DNA of 64,000 nucleotides from Mucilaginibacter flavidus (GTDB taxonomy: Bacteria; Bacteroidota; Bacteroidia; Sphingobacteriales; Sphingobacteriaceae), in NCBI RefSeq assembly GCF_024055575.1, contig NZ_JAMXOE010000001.1:744001-808000 (forward strand), read 5' to 3'. Under the pieces are notes generated by a model. The model had not been told where the DNA came from. It did not search any database and worked only from the letters and a program-made list of their open reading frames with translations. Made by a program: the position numbers and the translations under genes. Shown here in pieces: positions 26,551-34,924 of the stretch. The first letter of the stretch is position 1; every line of letters begins with the position of its first letter.

Positions 26551-26769
26551 TTGACAGCAAACTTATTAAAGCTTAAACTTGCCACTATGCCTCTTTTAAA
26601 GTCCTTCTTTTTGTCAGCCATTTTCAGCACTGCCATTTTCATTGTAATAATGAAATACATTTTTAACGAAACCGGCAACCAATATGTGTGGATTGGAATT
26701 GCAGCCGGTTGTGCCGCGGGCTTTTCATTTATTATGTTAACCAGGCGTAAGATTAAACAAAATGCTTGA
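26551..26769 (+). CDS. Small two-helix membrane protein
   Basis: A short protein, 72 residues from the TTG at 26551 or 60 from the ATG at 26587 (MPLLKSFFLSAIFS). Two hydrophobic segments (SFFLSAIFSTAIFIVIMKYI and VWIGIAAGCAAGFSFIML) are joined by a polar turn and followed by a basic tail (TRRKIKQNA). The positive tail suggests both termini are cytoplasmic. No family was recognised. The ATG start is more usual, but the choice is open. Confidence 0.6.
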   Translation: MTANLLKLKLATMPLLKSFFLSAIFSTAIFIVIMKYIFNETGNQYVWIGIAAGCAAGFSFIMLTRRKIKQNA

Positions 26770-26833
26770 GGCCCGTTGTTTAATCTTACAGTAAAAAATT
26801 GAAACTATCCTTCAAATTCTGCTATAAATCAGT

Positions 26834-26876
26834 TACATTTGCGTTAAGAATACTAAGTGTAAAAAATACACTTAGT
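26834..26876 (+). promoter_or_regulatory. -7 box plus perfect hairpin ahead of the MFS gene
   Basis: TACATTTG (26834-26841) is an exact TAnnTTTG match. About ten bases further on, a perfect 10-bp inverted repeat ACTAAGTGTA/TACACTTAGT with an A5 loop (26852-26876) lies just after the expected start site and 13 bp before the ATG. It could be an operator for a dimeric repressor or a 5'-UTR hairpin. No -33 box at the usual distance was found. Confidence 0.5.
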
Positions 26877-26889
26877 TGTTTCGTTTTTA

Positions 26890-28065
26890 ATGGCAGATAC
26901 TACTATAATCCAGGCAACAAATACCCGTAAAACGCTTCGAATTGCTGTTGGCGTTTTATTTTTTATGGCCGGGTTATGCTTTTCCAGCTGGGCATCGCGT
27001 ATAGCAACGGTTCAGCAAAACCTGGGCTTAACAGATGCGGCTTTGGGTGCGGTTTTATTCTCGTTGCCGGTTGGTTTAATGTTATCACTTCCTTTCTCTG
27101 GCTGGGCCATCACAAAAGTGGGCAGTAAAAAAGTGTTGCTTGGTGCTATCCTCGTTTACGGTATTTGTTTGATATCGCTGGGATTGGCACAAACTACCCT
27201 CCAGCTAATTGTCGGCCTGGTTTGCTTTGGCTTTTCGAGTAATGCGGTAAATATTTCTGTTAACACGCAGGCCGTTGTTGCCGAACGCATGTACGAGCGG
27301 CCTATTATGGCCTCGTTCCACGGTTTGTGGAGCCTGGCAGGTTTCGCCGGGGCTGGTATCGGCACAATAATGATAGCAAACCACATTAATCCTTTTCACC
27401 ATTTTATAATTGTGCTTGCAATACTTGCTTTGGGTGTAACCATAGCATCGCGCTATTTATATGATGATGTTGGTGCCCCGAAAATAGATTCTGCAGTTAA
27501 AATTAAACTGCTGGAGCGGTTACGTTTAATGCTCCCCCTGTTAACGTTAGGCAGCATTGCTTTCTGTTCCATGATATGCGAAGGCGCCATGTTCGACTGG
27601 AGTGTTATTTACTTTAAAAAAGTGGTGGATGCACCTATTGCTCTACAGGGAGCCGGTTTTACTGCCTTTATGCTCACCATGGCAGGCGGCAGGTTCGTCG
27701 CCGATTTGTTTGCCGCCAGGTTCGGGTTAAAGCGTACGCTGCAGGTTAGCGGCTCATTAACGGTTACCGGCTTACTTACGGCTGTTATATTTCCGCATCT
27801 TTATACAGCTATGGCCGGTTTTATGCTGGTAGGTGTCGGCGTGTCATCCGTAGTGCCTATGGTTTACAGCGCAGCCGGAAAATCAAAAACCATGTCGGCA
27901 GGGGTTGCGCTGGCAGCAGTTTCAACCATCGGCTTTATTGGCTTTTTGATTGGTCCGCCAGTTATAGGCTTTATTGCCGGGCTTGCCACACTGCGGGCGT
28001 CATTTGTTTTTATAGCCATAATGGGCATGAGCGTAGTAGTGTTGTCTACACGAGCTAAGCTGTGA
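26890..28065 (+). CDS. MFS transporter, YbjJ-like
   Basis: A 391-residue inner-membrane protein with about 12 hydrophobic segments. The first cytoplasmic loop carries the MFS signature in the form GWAITKVGSKKVLL (about residues 78-91). The opening FFMAGLCFSSWASRIATVQ and the segment FHGLWSLAGFAGAG resemble the E. coli YbjJ branch, whose substrates are poorly defined; sugar efflux or fucose-type transport has been suggested for relatives. It stands alone on the plus strand, preceded by a promoter and hairpin and followed by a heptad repeat tract. Confidence 0.88.
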   Translation: MADTTIIQATNTRKTLRIAVGVLFFMAGLCFSSWASRIATVQQNLGLTDAALGAVLFSLPVGLMLSLPFSGWAITKVGSKKVLLGAILVYGICLISLGLAQTTLQLIVGLVCFGFSSNAVNISVNTQAVVAERMYERPIMASFHGLWSLAGFAGAGIGTIMIANHINPFHHFIIVLAILALGVTIASRYLYDDVGAPKIDSAVKIKLLERLRLMLPLLTLGSIAFCSMICEGAMFDWSVIYFKKVVDAPIALQGAGFTAFMLTMAGGRFVADLFAARFGLKRTLQVSGSLTVTGLLTAVIFPHLYTAMAGFMLVGVGVSSVVPMVYSAAGKSKTMSAGVALAAVSTIGFIGFLIGPPVIGFIAGLATLRASFVFIAIMGMSVVVLSTRAKL

Positions 28066-28140
28066 TTTCTATTTTTTTGATTTCACCGATTGGGGGATGA
28101 TTTCACCGATTCCCGTGGCGACTTAACATAATGTCTCTTT

Positions 28141-28210
28141 AGACTTTAGACTTTAGACTTTAGACTTTAGACTTTAGACTTCAGACTTCAGACTTCAGAC
28201 TTCAGACCTC
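28141..28210. repeat. Tandem heptad repeat (AGACTTT x5, AGACTTC x4, AGACCTC)
   Basis: Ten 7-bp units in a row, changing from AGACTTT to AGACTTC midway. The last units overlap the 3' end of the Na+/H+ antiporter gene and supply its last codons (Ser-Glu-Val) and TGA stop. The related unit at 1863-1937 also starts at a stop codon. Copy number may vary between strains. Confidence 0.9.
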
Positions 28211-29430
28211 TTCGCCAGTTTCCCAATCGTCAATCCCTGCACTACGATAGAGAACACCACAATTACGTAGGTTATCAAAACAAATTCATCGCGGTGCATG
28301 GCTTCGGGTATTGAAAGCGCCATAGCTACTGACAGGCCGCCGCGCAGGCCGCCCCAGGTAAGCATCAGGATGGCATTTTTTTCAAATTTTATCCAGATCT
28401 TTAAAAATAAAACCGGCACAGCAACACATAACAGGCGGGCAAATAGAACTACCCCAACCATTATACCGCCGATTATCATTATGGTGGGGTTAACTTTTAT
28501 CACCAGCATTTCCAAACCGATCAGCAGGAAAAGTATGGCGTTAAATATTTCATCGGTAAGGTCCCAGAATTTGCCAAGGTAATCACGCGATATTTCAGAA
28601 AGCCCTTCGCCTTTGCCCTTAGTGCCCATTATGATACCTGCTATGATAATTGCCAGCGGCCCCGACAGATGAAGATAATCGGCCAGCGAATACCCGCACA
28701 TTACAACGGTAAGGGTTATCAAAACCTCTACACGATAATTATCAATTGATTTGATGAGCAGGTACGCCAGGTAGCCCAGTATCGCCCCAAATAATAAACC
28801 GCCTCCTGCCTCTTTTAAAAAAAGCAGTGCGGTATTACCTATCGAAAATTTGGTAGTTCCGCTTACAGCGACTTCAAAAATGGTTAAAAAAACAACTACC
28901 CCCACCCCATCATTAAAAAGTGATTCGCCGGTTATTTTTACTTCCAGCGTTTTTGGTATGCCCGCCTGTTTTAATATGCCCATAACGGCTATGGGGTCTG
29001 TTGGTGAAATTAATGCACCGAACAACAGGCAATAGATGTAAGGTATCTGCAGGCCAAAGGCAGCAAACAGGTAATAAGCCATTACGCTTACCAAAAAAGT
29101 AGATATAAAAGTGCCGATGGTAGCCATCAGCATAACCGGCCAGAATTCTTTTTTCAGTTCGCTGGCATCAACATGCAGGGCGCCGGCAAATAGTAAAAAT
29201 GCCAGCATTATTTTCATCAGCACCTGCTCAAAATTGATATTTGATACCAACAGCAGCGCTTTCGACGAAAACCCCGGGATTAAACTGCCGAAAATGGCTA
29301 TAAGGATCGACGACAGCAGCGCTATCACCATAATGCCTATGGTAGGCGGCCATTTTATCCACCGGTCGTTCCCATAGGCAAAAATTGCCGTCAGCAGTAT
29401 AAGGATAGATATGATATGGTAAGTAGTCAT
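28195..29430 (-). CDS. Na+/H+ antiporter, NhaP/CPA1 type
   Basis: A 411-residue inner-membrane cation:proton antiporter with about 12 transmembrane segments. The CPA1 landmarks are visible: GALISPTDPIAVMGILKQAG near residues 138-157 and the ND pair region TGESLFNDGVGVVVF near 167-181, which carries the ion-binding Asp. LTWGGLRGGLSVAMALSIP near the C-terminus is also typical. It exchanges Na+ (or K+) for H+ in pH and salt homeostasis. No regulatory C-terminal domain is present; the protein ends soon after the last helix, in residues encoded by the heptad repeat. Confidence 0.93.
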   Translation of the reverse strand: MTTYHIISILILLTAIFAYGNDRWIKWPPTIGIMVIALLSSILIAIFGSLIPGFSSKALLLVSNINFEQVLMKIMLAFLLFAGALHVDASELKKEFWPVMLMATIGTFISTFLVSVMAYYLFAAFGLQIPYIYCLLFGALISPTDPIAVMGILKQAGIPKTLEVKITGESLFNDGVGVVVFLTIFEVAVSGTTKFSIGNTALLFLKEAGGGLLFGAILGYLAYLLIKSIDNYRVEVLITLTVVMCGYSLADYLHLSGPLAIIIAGIIMGTKGKGEGLSEISRDYLGKFWDLTDEIFNAILFLLIGLEMLVIKVNPTIMIIGGIMVGVVLFARLLCVAVPVLFLKIWIKFEKNAILMLTWGGLRGGLSVAMALSIPEAMHRDEFVLITYVIVVFSIVVQGLTIGKLAKRSEV

Positions 29431-29583
29431 CGCCCGACGAATTTAACCTTTTTCGGCCATTCGTTTACTTGCTGGTTAGCGTATTCCTATTAATTTTGGC
29501 ATCAATTATTATTTACGTAGACTAATTTCTATCTTTCGGACTTCCGGTCTTTTTCGGAATCCGGACTTATTTAAACCGATGTT

Positions 29584-31125
29584 GTGGATAACAGGATAAA
29601 ATTATTGAACAAAAAGCGCGAAGAGGCCCTTTTAGGCGGTGGCCAGGCGCGTATTGAAAGTCAGCATAAAAAAGGCAAGCTTACTGCACGCGAGCGTTTA
29701 CATTTTTTATTGGATGAGGGCTCATTCCAGGAAATCGGCATGCTGGTATCGCACCGCTCAACCGATTTTGGGATGGAGAAAGAAAAATACCCCGGCGATG
29801 GCGTGGTAACCGGTTACGGCACGGTAAACGGCAGGCTGGTTTACGTTTTCTCGCAGGATTTTACCGTTTTTGGTGGTTCGCTGTCGGAAACCCATGCCGA
29901 GAAAATCTGCAAAATAATGGACCTTGCCATGAAGAACGGGGCACCCGTTGTGGGCCTTAATGATTCCGGCGGTGCGCGTATACAGGAAGGTGTGGTATCG
30001 TTAGGCGGTTATGCCGATATATTTTACAAAAACACCATGGCATCGGGCGTTGTGCCTCAAATATCGGCCATTTTGGGCCCCTGTGCCGGCGGTGCGGTTT
30101 ACTCGCCTGCCATTACCGATTTTATATTGATGGTTGAAAACACCAGCTACATGTTTGTTACCGGTCCCAACGTGGTAAAAACTGTTACGCATGAAGTGGT
30201 GACATCCGAAGAACTGGGCGGTGCAACTACCCACGCCACCAAATCGGGGGTAACGCATTTTGCCTGTGCCAACGAGATCGAGGCCATCCAGAACATTAAG
30301 AAGTTATTGAGCTATATGCCGCAAAACTGTGAGGATGTTGCACCGAATATCCCCTACGAAATAAAGAACGAATTGCGGGAGGAACTGAATACCATAATGC
30401 CCGAAAACGCTTCACAACCTTATGACGTAAGGGAAGTCATTGACCATGTGATTGATGAGGGTTCGTTTTTAGAAGTGCATAAAGACTTTGCCGAAAACAT
30501 AGTTGTTGGCTTTGCCCGTTTGGCTGGCCGCAGTATTGGTATTGTCGCCAATCAGCCCGCGTTTTTAGCCGGGGTGCTTGATATTCATTCATCAACAAAG
30601 GGTGCCCGCTTTGTGCGTTTTTGCGATAGCTTTAACATCCCGCTGCTGGTGTTTGAAGATGTACCGGGCTTTTTACCGGGCACCGACCAGGAGTGGAACG
30701 CCATTATCACCAACGGTGCCAAGCTGCTTTACTCGTTTTGCGAGGCAACTGTGCCGCGTATTACGGTTATTACCCGCAAGGCCTACGGCGGCGCGTACGA
30801 CGTGATGAACTCCAAACACATAGGCGCCGATATGAACTACGCCTGGCCAACTGCCGAAATTGCTGTAATGGGCGCGAAAGGCGCGGCAGAGATCATCTTT
30901 AAAAGGGAAATAACTTCGGCGGCAGACCCGGAAGCCAAATGGCGTGAAAAAGAACAACAGTATGCCGAGATATTTGCTAACCCCTACCGCGCTGCCGAAC
31001 GCGGCTTTATCGACGAAGTAATTGAGCCGGCCGAAACCCGCCTCAAGCTTATCCATGCCTTTAAAATGCTGGAAAATAAAGTTGTAAATAACCCAAGGAA
31101 AAAGCATGGAAACATTCCGTTGTAA
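29584..31125 (+). CDS. Acyl-CoA carboxylase carboxyltransferase subunit (propionyl-CoA carboxylase beta type)
   Basis: A 513-residue cytoplasmic carboxyltransferase. The start is GTG at 29584 ([20 protein letters not shown]), which keeps the usual N-terminus; the nearby ATG at 29579 is out of frame. Two crotonase-like halves are visible: the N-terminal half with [32 protein letters not shown] and [15 protein letters not shown], and the C-terminal half with [20 protein letters not shown] and [14 protein letters not shown]. These carry the oxyanion-hole glycines for biotin and acyl-CoA. It transfers carboxyl from biotin to propionyl- or another acyl-CoA. No biotin carboxylase or carrier gene adjoins it, so those subunits must be encoded elsewhere. 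Confidence 0.92.
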   Translation: MDNRIKLLNKKREEALLGGGQARIESQHKKGKLTARERLHFLLDEGSFQEIGMLVSHRSTDFGMEKEKYPGDGVVTGYGTVNGRLVYVFSQDFTVFGGSLSETHAEKICKIMDLAMKNGAPVVGLNDSGGARIQEGVVSLGGYADIFYKNTMASGVVPQISAILGPCAGGAVYSPAITDFILMVENTSYMFVTGPNVVKTVTHEVVTSEELGGATTHATKSGVTHFACANEIEAIQNIKKLLSYMPQNCEDVAPNIPYEIKNELREELNTIMPENASQPYDVREVIDHVIDEGSFLEVHKDFAENIVVGFARLAGRSIGIVANQPAFLAGVLDIHSSTKGARFVRFCDSFNIPLLVFEDVPGFLPGTDQEWNAIITNGAKLLYSFCEATVPRITVITRKAYGGAYDVMNSKHIGADMNYAWPTAEIAVMGAKGAAEIIFKREITSAADPEAKWREKEQQYAEIFANPYRAAERGFIDEVIEPAETRLKLIHAFKMLENKVVNNPRKKHGNIPL

Positions 31126-31131
31126 CGAAAA

Positions 31132-31611
31132 ATGACCAATCGAAAAATATATCTTTTGTGTTTTATAAGTTTCATAGGGGGTTGTTTATTGGCATCCTAC
31201 TTTGATTTTTATTTCAGGCAGATTGTTATCAGGCTTTATTTATGGAGTACAAATGGCAAAATCCGTTTTGTTGGTAAAAACTTCCTTTTCTTTTCCGGAG
31301 CGGGTCTATTAGTTTCTTTTGGAGTTTATTGTGCTGTTTTAGTTTATAAAATTTGTAAAGTTGGAATCAGGAAGGTGCTTGTTAAGATAATAGTAAGCAT
31401 TTTTACCTTCTTTTTTTCACTGGTGTGTGCATGCGATTATTTAGGGACCGTTGCTGTAATAGGATGCACCGCCTGTAAAGGTATCCGGACGTTACGATAT
31501 GCGGAAATTCCTTATGACACGATATTTATAACCAGCCTCGCAATATCGTTAGTAGTATTCGTCATCATGAATTGGCGTAAAAAAAGCAATCAAACCATAC
31601 CACATCGTTAA
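31132..31611 (+). CDS. Hypothetical four-helix membrane protein
   Basis: A 159-residue protein with about four hydrophobic segments: near residues 6-24, 50-70, 85-105 and 130-148. It starts 6 bp after the carboxyltransferase stop, and its own stop overlaps the ATG of the following acetyltransferase (TAATG), so translational coupling is likely. Cys residues cluster in the segment ending IGCTACKGIRTLRY, and MauE/DoxX-like proteins can look similar, but I do not assign a family. Base composition is more AT-rich than the neighbouring gene. Confidence 0.65.
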   Translation: MTNRKIYLLCFISFIGGCLLASYFDFYFRQIVIRLYLWSTNGKIRFVGKNFLFFSGAGLLVSFGVYCAVLVYKICKVGIRKVLVKIIVSIFTFFFSLVCACDYLGTVAVIGCTACKGIRTLRYAEIPYDTIFITSLAISLVVFVIMNWRKKSNQTIPHR

Positions 31612-32042
31612 TGATCAGTATTGAGCAAATCCGCCCCGAGCATACCTGGCAATTACGCCGGGATATTTTGTACCCCGGTATGATGAAGCACGAGATGGAA
31701 ATGGAGGAAGATGCTGATGGTATCCATTTCGGGCTTTTTACAGAAAATAAACTGGCGGGGGTGGTTTCGCTGTTTCAGAACGGCACTTCATTCCAGTTCC
31801 GTAAGCTGGCAGTCGATGCATCGTTTCAACACAAAGGCCTCGGCACATTATTGGTAAATTACATAACCCAATATGCCGAAGAAAACAGCGGCACGCTAAC
31901 CTGGTGTAACGCACGGGTTGATGCGGTTGCATTTTATCTTAAGCTGGGTTTTGCCCAAACCGGCAGGTTCTTTACAAAAAAAGGGATCGACTACGAAGTA
32001 ATGGAAAAGCCAATTACTCCTGTTTCAAATCATACAAAATAG
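31611..32042 (+). CDS. GNAT family N-acetyltransferase
   Basis: A 143-residue cytoplasmic acetyltransferase with the GNAT core: strand-turn GVVSLFQNG, then the acetyl-CoA loop in RKLAVDASFQHKGLGTLLVN (residues ~64-83, Q-x-K-G-L-G-T version of the Q/RxxGxG/A motif), then CNARVDAVAFYLKLGF near the C-terminus. It is related to the small ElaA/YjdJ-like or phosphinothricin-type enzymes; the substrate cannot be told. The start overlaps the stop of the preceding membrane protein by one base. Its 3' end overlaps the convergent lipoprotein gene by 29 bp. Confidence 0.88.
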   Translation: MISIEQIRPEHTWQLRRDILYPGMMKHEMEMEEDADGIHFGLFTENKLAGVVSLFQNGTSFQFRKLAVDASFQHKGLGTLLVNYITQYAEENSGTLTWCNARVDAVAFYLKLGFAQTGRFFTKKGIDYEVMEKPITPVSNHTK

Positions 32043-32919
32043 CAGTCGCGTACTCGTTAAAAAATAAATCAGACGACTGCTGTGCCGCGTTAATGGCTGC
32101 ACCTATATCGCCCTCCGCCTCATATACCACCGACAGATTATAAGCGGCTTTGCTTGCACGCTCCTTAACTTTATCCTGTAAAAAAGGCTGCAGCAGGCTA
32201 TCGGCTTTTTCAAAGTTACGTGCTACTATTTCCTTCACGGCGGGCATCAAAAAGTCATCGTTATAAAGTGGCCTGTTATGGGTTATAGTGTAAGGAAGAT
32301 ACTCGCGAAGGGCATTTTGCGCTGCATGCTCGGCGGAGCTGTTTACTGTCGCCTGGTTACGGCCCACGGCAGGCTCCAGGGCTATTACTGCCAGCAGGTT
32401 GTTGGATAGCTTGTCGGCCATTGGGTCGCTGGCTATGCCATCGAGTTTTTTGGAATAAATTCCGTTGTGCTCGTATAACAGGAAATTAACCGCCACATTG
32501 GAACTGTAAAAACTCGCAGAGCCATCGAATTCGTTCATCTCAATACCGGCGTTGAAATTCGTTAGCGCCAGTACATAATCGGCATTATAATTCCTTGCAA
32601 TCAGCTTTATCGAATCAGTATTCACCTTAAAATCTGTGGAGTCGGCAAGGTTAATTGTCTTTACATGCTGTAATTGTCCCAATTGTTTGGCAGCCGATTT
32701 GATGGCTGTAAAAGCTCCCGCTTTAAAAACGGCGAGCTTTTTTTTGTTGCCTATTTTTAGTGCATCCGCATCAAACCGGTTGATTACTACTATGGTTGTA
32801 GTGTCTTTGCGAAAATAGGAATGCGGCGTATATTCAACCGGAACAGAAACGTATAGCGGAGCCCCGCACGATGCAAATAGAAAAACGAAAAGGATAAGTA
32901 TCGGTGATAAAAGCTTCAT
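32014..32919 (-). CDS. DUF6340-like lipoprotein, paralogue 1
   Basis: A 301-residue probable lipoprotein: the signal peptide ends in a lipobox (LFASC, Cys near residue 18). The N-terminal domain has VVINRFDADAL and NADYVLALTNFNAG segments of the DUF6340 type; the C-terminal ~100 residues look like TPR helices (NFEKADSLLQPFLQD, AAYNLSVVYEAEGDIGAAIN). A second family member sits at 41591-42493 with the same order and matching segments, for example TDSIKxIAxxYxANYVLAL. The role is unknown; the fold suggests envelope assembly or regulation. The 3' end overlaps the convergent GNAT gene. Confidence 0.75.
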   Translation of the reverse strand: MKLLSPILILFVFLFASCGAPLYVSVPVEYTPHSYFRKDTTTIVVINRFDADALKIGNKKKLAVFKAGAFTAIKSAAKQLGQLQHVKTINLADSTDFKVNTDSIKLIARNYNADYVLALTNFNAGIEMNEFDGSASFYSSNVAVNFLLYEHNGIYSKKLDGIASDPMADKLSNNLLAVIALEPAVGRNQATVNSSAEHAAQNALREYLPYTITHNRPLYNDDFLMPAVKEIVARNFEKADSLLQPFLQDKVKERASKAAYNLSVVYEAEGDIGAAINAAQQSSDLFFNEYATAILYDLKQE

Positions 32920-33044
32920 GATATCCGTTTGACAGCAAACCCGGTTGAGGGTTTAAGGCATTGTAAGTAAATGGATTAATTTTTTGCAACTCCCCACTTC
33001 ATCATCAGCTAAAACTCACATTCTTCAAAATATTTTCAAAAAAA

Positions 33045-33096
33045 TTTGCGCAACCATATAATTGCAGATACATTTGCAATCAAATAATTGCAAATG
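33045..33096 (+). promoter_or_regulatory. Promoter and overlapping operator of the ArsR gene
   Basis: TTTG (33045-33048), a 20-bp spacer and TACATTTG (33069-33076) match the Bacteroidota -33/-7 consensus with standard spacing. A perfect 10-bp inverted repeat, CATTTGCAAT/ATTGCAAATG with a 6-bp spacer (33071-33096), overlaps the -7 box and the start codon, and another ATTGCA half-site lies at 33061-33066. A repressor bound here would block the polymerase, so the ArsR protein probably controls its own gene. Confidence 0.75.
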
Positions 33097-33405
33097 GACA
33101 TCAGACGAGATATTTACCAGGCCATAGCCGACCCGACCCGCAGGGCCATACTCACCCTGCTCACCGTAGGCGCCATGACGCCCAATGCCATTGCCGGGCA
33201 TTTTGGCAGTAGCAGGCAAGCGGTATCAAAACACATACAGATACTGGCCGAATGCGGCGCGGTTGACCAGGATCAGCGCGGCCGCGAGATTTATTACCAG
33301 CTAAATATTAATAAAATGAAAGAGATAGACCATTGGATGGAATCCTTCCGCAAATTATGGGAGACCCGTTTTAACCAGTTAGATGACGTATTAAAAGACC
33401 TATAA
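33094..33405 (+). CDS. ArsR-family winged-helix transcriptional repressor
   Basis: A 103-residue DNA-binding protein starting at ATG 33094 ([20 protein letters not shown]); the TTG at 33088 lies in the operator and is unlikely. The fold is the standard ArsR winged helix, with the recognition helix in [20 protein letters not shown] and the wing in [12 protein letters not shown]. It lacks the CxC metal site, so it is not a metal sensor. The AHSA1-domain gene follows by 11 bp. ArsR/AHSA1 pairs are common in many bacteria, where the repressor controls both genes. A palindrome over its promoter supports autoregulation. Confidence 0.92.
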   Translation: MDIRRDIYQAIADPTRRAILTLLTVGAMTPNAIAGHFGSSRQAVSKHIQILAECGAVDQDQRGREIYYQLNINKMKEIDHWMESFRKLWETRFNQLDDVLKDL

Positions 33406-33416
33406 ACCAAACAATT

Positions 33417-33911
33417 ATGACAAATAATTTTGTATTTGAACCAGATCTTGCCGCTAAAAAGATCTACATAACACGCGAATTTAACGCGCCGGTTGAAAAA
33501 GTATGGCGGGCCTGGACGGAGCCTGCCTTGATTGAAAAATGGATCGCGCCAAAGCCATGGACGGCCGAAACCAAAACATGGGATTTTACCGTTGGCGGCG
33601 TATGGCTTTACGCCATGGTGGGCACTGACGGGCAGCGGTTCTGGGTTTATGCCGTATTTACCGCGATAGAAAATGGCAGCGCTATTTCAACGACAGGTAT
33701 GTTTTGCGACGGGGATGGCAACCCGGTTGCTGGCGGGCCAAAATCATACCGCGATACTAAATTTCTATCTATTGACGGTAACAGGTCAAAAGTGGCTTCG
33801 GTGATAACCTTTGAAGAAGAATCTACCATAAAAATGTTCATGGATGGGGGCTTCAAACAGGGTACCGGCGCGAGCTTTAATAACCTGGATGAATTGCTGG
33901 CTGCGGAATAA
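33417..33911 (+). CDS. SRPBCC/AHSA1-domain protein
   Basis: A 164-residue single-domain protein of the AHSA1-like START/SRPBCC superfamily. The hallmark opening REFNAPVEKVWRAWTEPALI (near residues 19-38) and the W-x-DFTVGGVW segment are present. The C-terminal helix is broken into KMFMDGGFKQG and NNLDELLAAE. The helix-grip fold forms a hydrophobic pocket for small ligands; the ligand is not known. It is in an operon with the ArsR repressor 11 bp upstream. A repeat-rich gap of 428 bp follows. Confidence 0.9.
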   Translation: MTNNFVFEPDLAAKKIYITREFNAPVEKVWRAWTEPALIEKWIAPKPWTAETKTWDFTVGGVWLYAMVGTDGQRFWVYAVFTAIENGSAISTTGMFCDGDGNPVAGGPKSYRDTKFLSIDGNRSKVASVITFEEESTIKMFMDGGFKQGTGASFNNLDELLAAE

Positions 33912-34018
33912 ATACGGTTTCCGCAGGGTCTCAGGCAAGTTTACATTAACTCATAAAAAATATGCGGATTTTGCAGCATATGGTTAGGTGAATTAAAGAG
34001 GCGTAGCCTCGGCCAGCT

Positions 34019-34178
34019 ATTGTAGCCACGGGTTTTAACCCGTGAAATAAAGACGAAATGGATTCAGAACCGTAGGTTCGACCAATATTGTTGAATATTT
34101 ACACGTCAATATGGCTCGTGCCGACGGCACTCTTTGTTTTTTATCAATCTATCACGGGTTGAAACCCGTGGCTACAAT
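34019..34178. repeat. 160-bp inverted-repeat element (TAGCCACGGGTT termini)
   Basis: Arms of 27 bp (34019-34045 and 34152-34178) match with one mismatch and each contains its own palindrome (CACGGGTTTTAACCCGTG). The interior carries AACCGTAGGTTCGACC and other small palindromes. It has no reading frame, so it looks like a MITE or paired REP. It occupies the gap between the AHSA1 gene and the reductase gene. Confidence 0.8.
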
Positions 34179-34226
34179 ATGTTCCGGGCCGATGGCACTT
34201 TAAATATTTGAAGAGTTTTTGTGGGT

Positions 34227-34320
34227 TAACTTAAACCGGCAAGGGACCCTGCGCAGCAATATGCCCTGGGACAACGCAGGGTCCTCTGCGAGAGACCCAG
34301 CTGAGACAGAAAATACAATC
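34227..34320. repeat. GC-rich palindromic repeat (GGGACCCTGCG type), copy 1
   Basis: GGGACCCTGCGCAGC at 34242 pairs with AACGCAGGGTCC, followed by GAGAGACCC and AGCTGAGAC. Related sequence occurs at 35226-35350 on the other side of the reductase gene, and a short piece (CCGCAGGGTCTC) at 33921. Confidence 0.6.
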
Positions 34321-34339
34321 AATTAAAAAATAAATCACA

Positions 34340-34924
34340 ATGCGAAAATTAAAATTACAAATGCAAACCACCCTCGACGGCTTCGTGGCCGGTCCGAACG
34401 GTGAGAACGACTGGGTGTTTATACCCGGCAAACAGGACCCGGAGGCTTTACAACAGGTTATCACGTTCGGCGTGGAGCTGGCCGCCGGCTGCGATACCAT
34501 TCTGCTGGGCCGAAAACTTGGCGCCGCCGGATTTGTGGGTTACTGGGAAGGTGTGGCCAAGCAGCCTGAAAACCCCTGGCAGCCTTTTGGACAGCTTATG
34601 GCCGACCACCGCAAAATAGCATTTAGCCACACCGAAACAAGCGTGCCCGACCCCAACATAGAAGTAGAAAACGGCGACCTGGAAACAACGGTAAAGGCCC
34701 TTAAAAATCAACCAGGCAAGGACATCATCGTTTACGGCGGCGTCGATTTTGTCAGCTCGCTGGTTAGCCTCAACCTTATCGATGAATATCATCTTATCGT
34801 TAACCCAATTGCCATCGGTGCAGGCTTGTCCATTTTTAAAGAGCGAAAGGTGCTGGAATTACAAAGTTCAGTCGCTTTTAAAAGCGGGAAAATAGTTAAT
34901 AAATATATTCCAGTTGGCAGTTAG
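34340..34924 (+). CDS. Dihydrofolate reductase/RibD C-terminal family protein
   Basis: A 194-residue cytoplasmic protein of the RibD_C/DHFR-like superfamily (YyaP/YwjB group). The opening KLKLQMQTTLDGFVAGPNGE is the family N-terminus, GCDTILLGRKL the NADP-binding strand-turn, and GKDIIVYGGVDFVSSLVSLN the second nucleotide motif; LIVNPIAIGAGLSIF closes the fold. It probably uses NADPH, but these stand-alone members have no firmly known substrate. The gene is enclosed by related GC-rich repeats and its base composition is more GC-rich than the neighbours, which fits recent arrival by transfer, though that is only suggestive. Confidence 0.88.
   Translation: MRKLKLQMQTTLDGFVAGPNGENDWVFIPGKQDPEALQQVITFGVELAAGCDTILLGRKLGAAGFVGYWEGVAKQPENPWQPFGQLMADHRKIAFSHTETSVPDPNIEVENGDLETTVKALKNQPGKDIIVYGGVDFVSSLVSLNLIDEYHLIVNPIAIGAGLSIFKERKVLELQSSVAFKSGKIVNKYIPVGS

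Noticed and set aside
28141..28210. CRISPR array
   Set aside because: The tandem 7-bp units have no spacers. No CRISPR-like repeat-spacer pattern and no cas gene were seen anywhere in the window.
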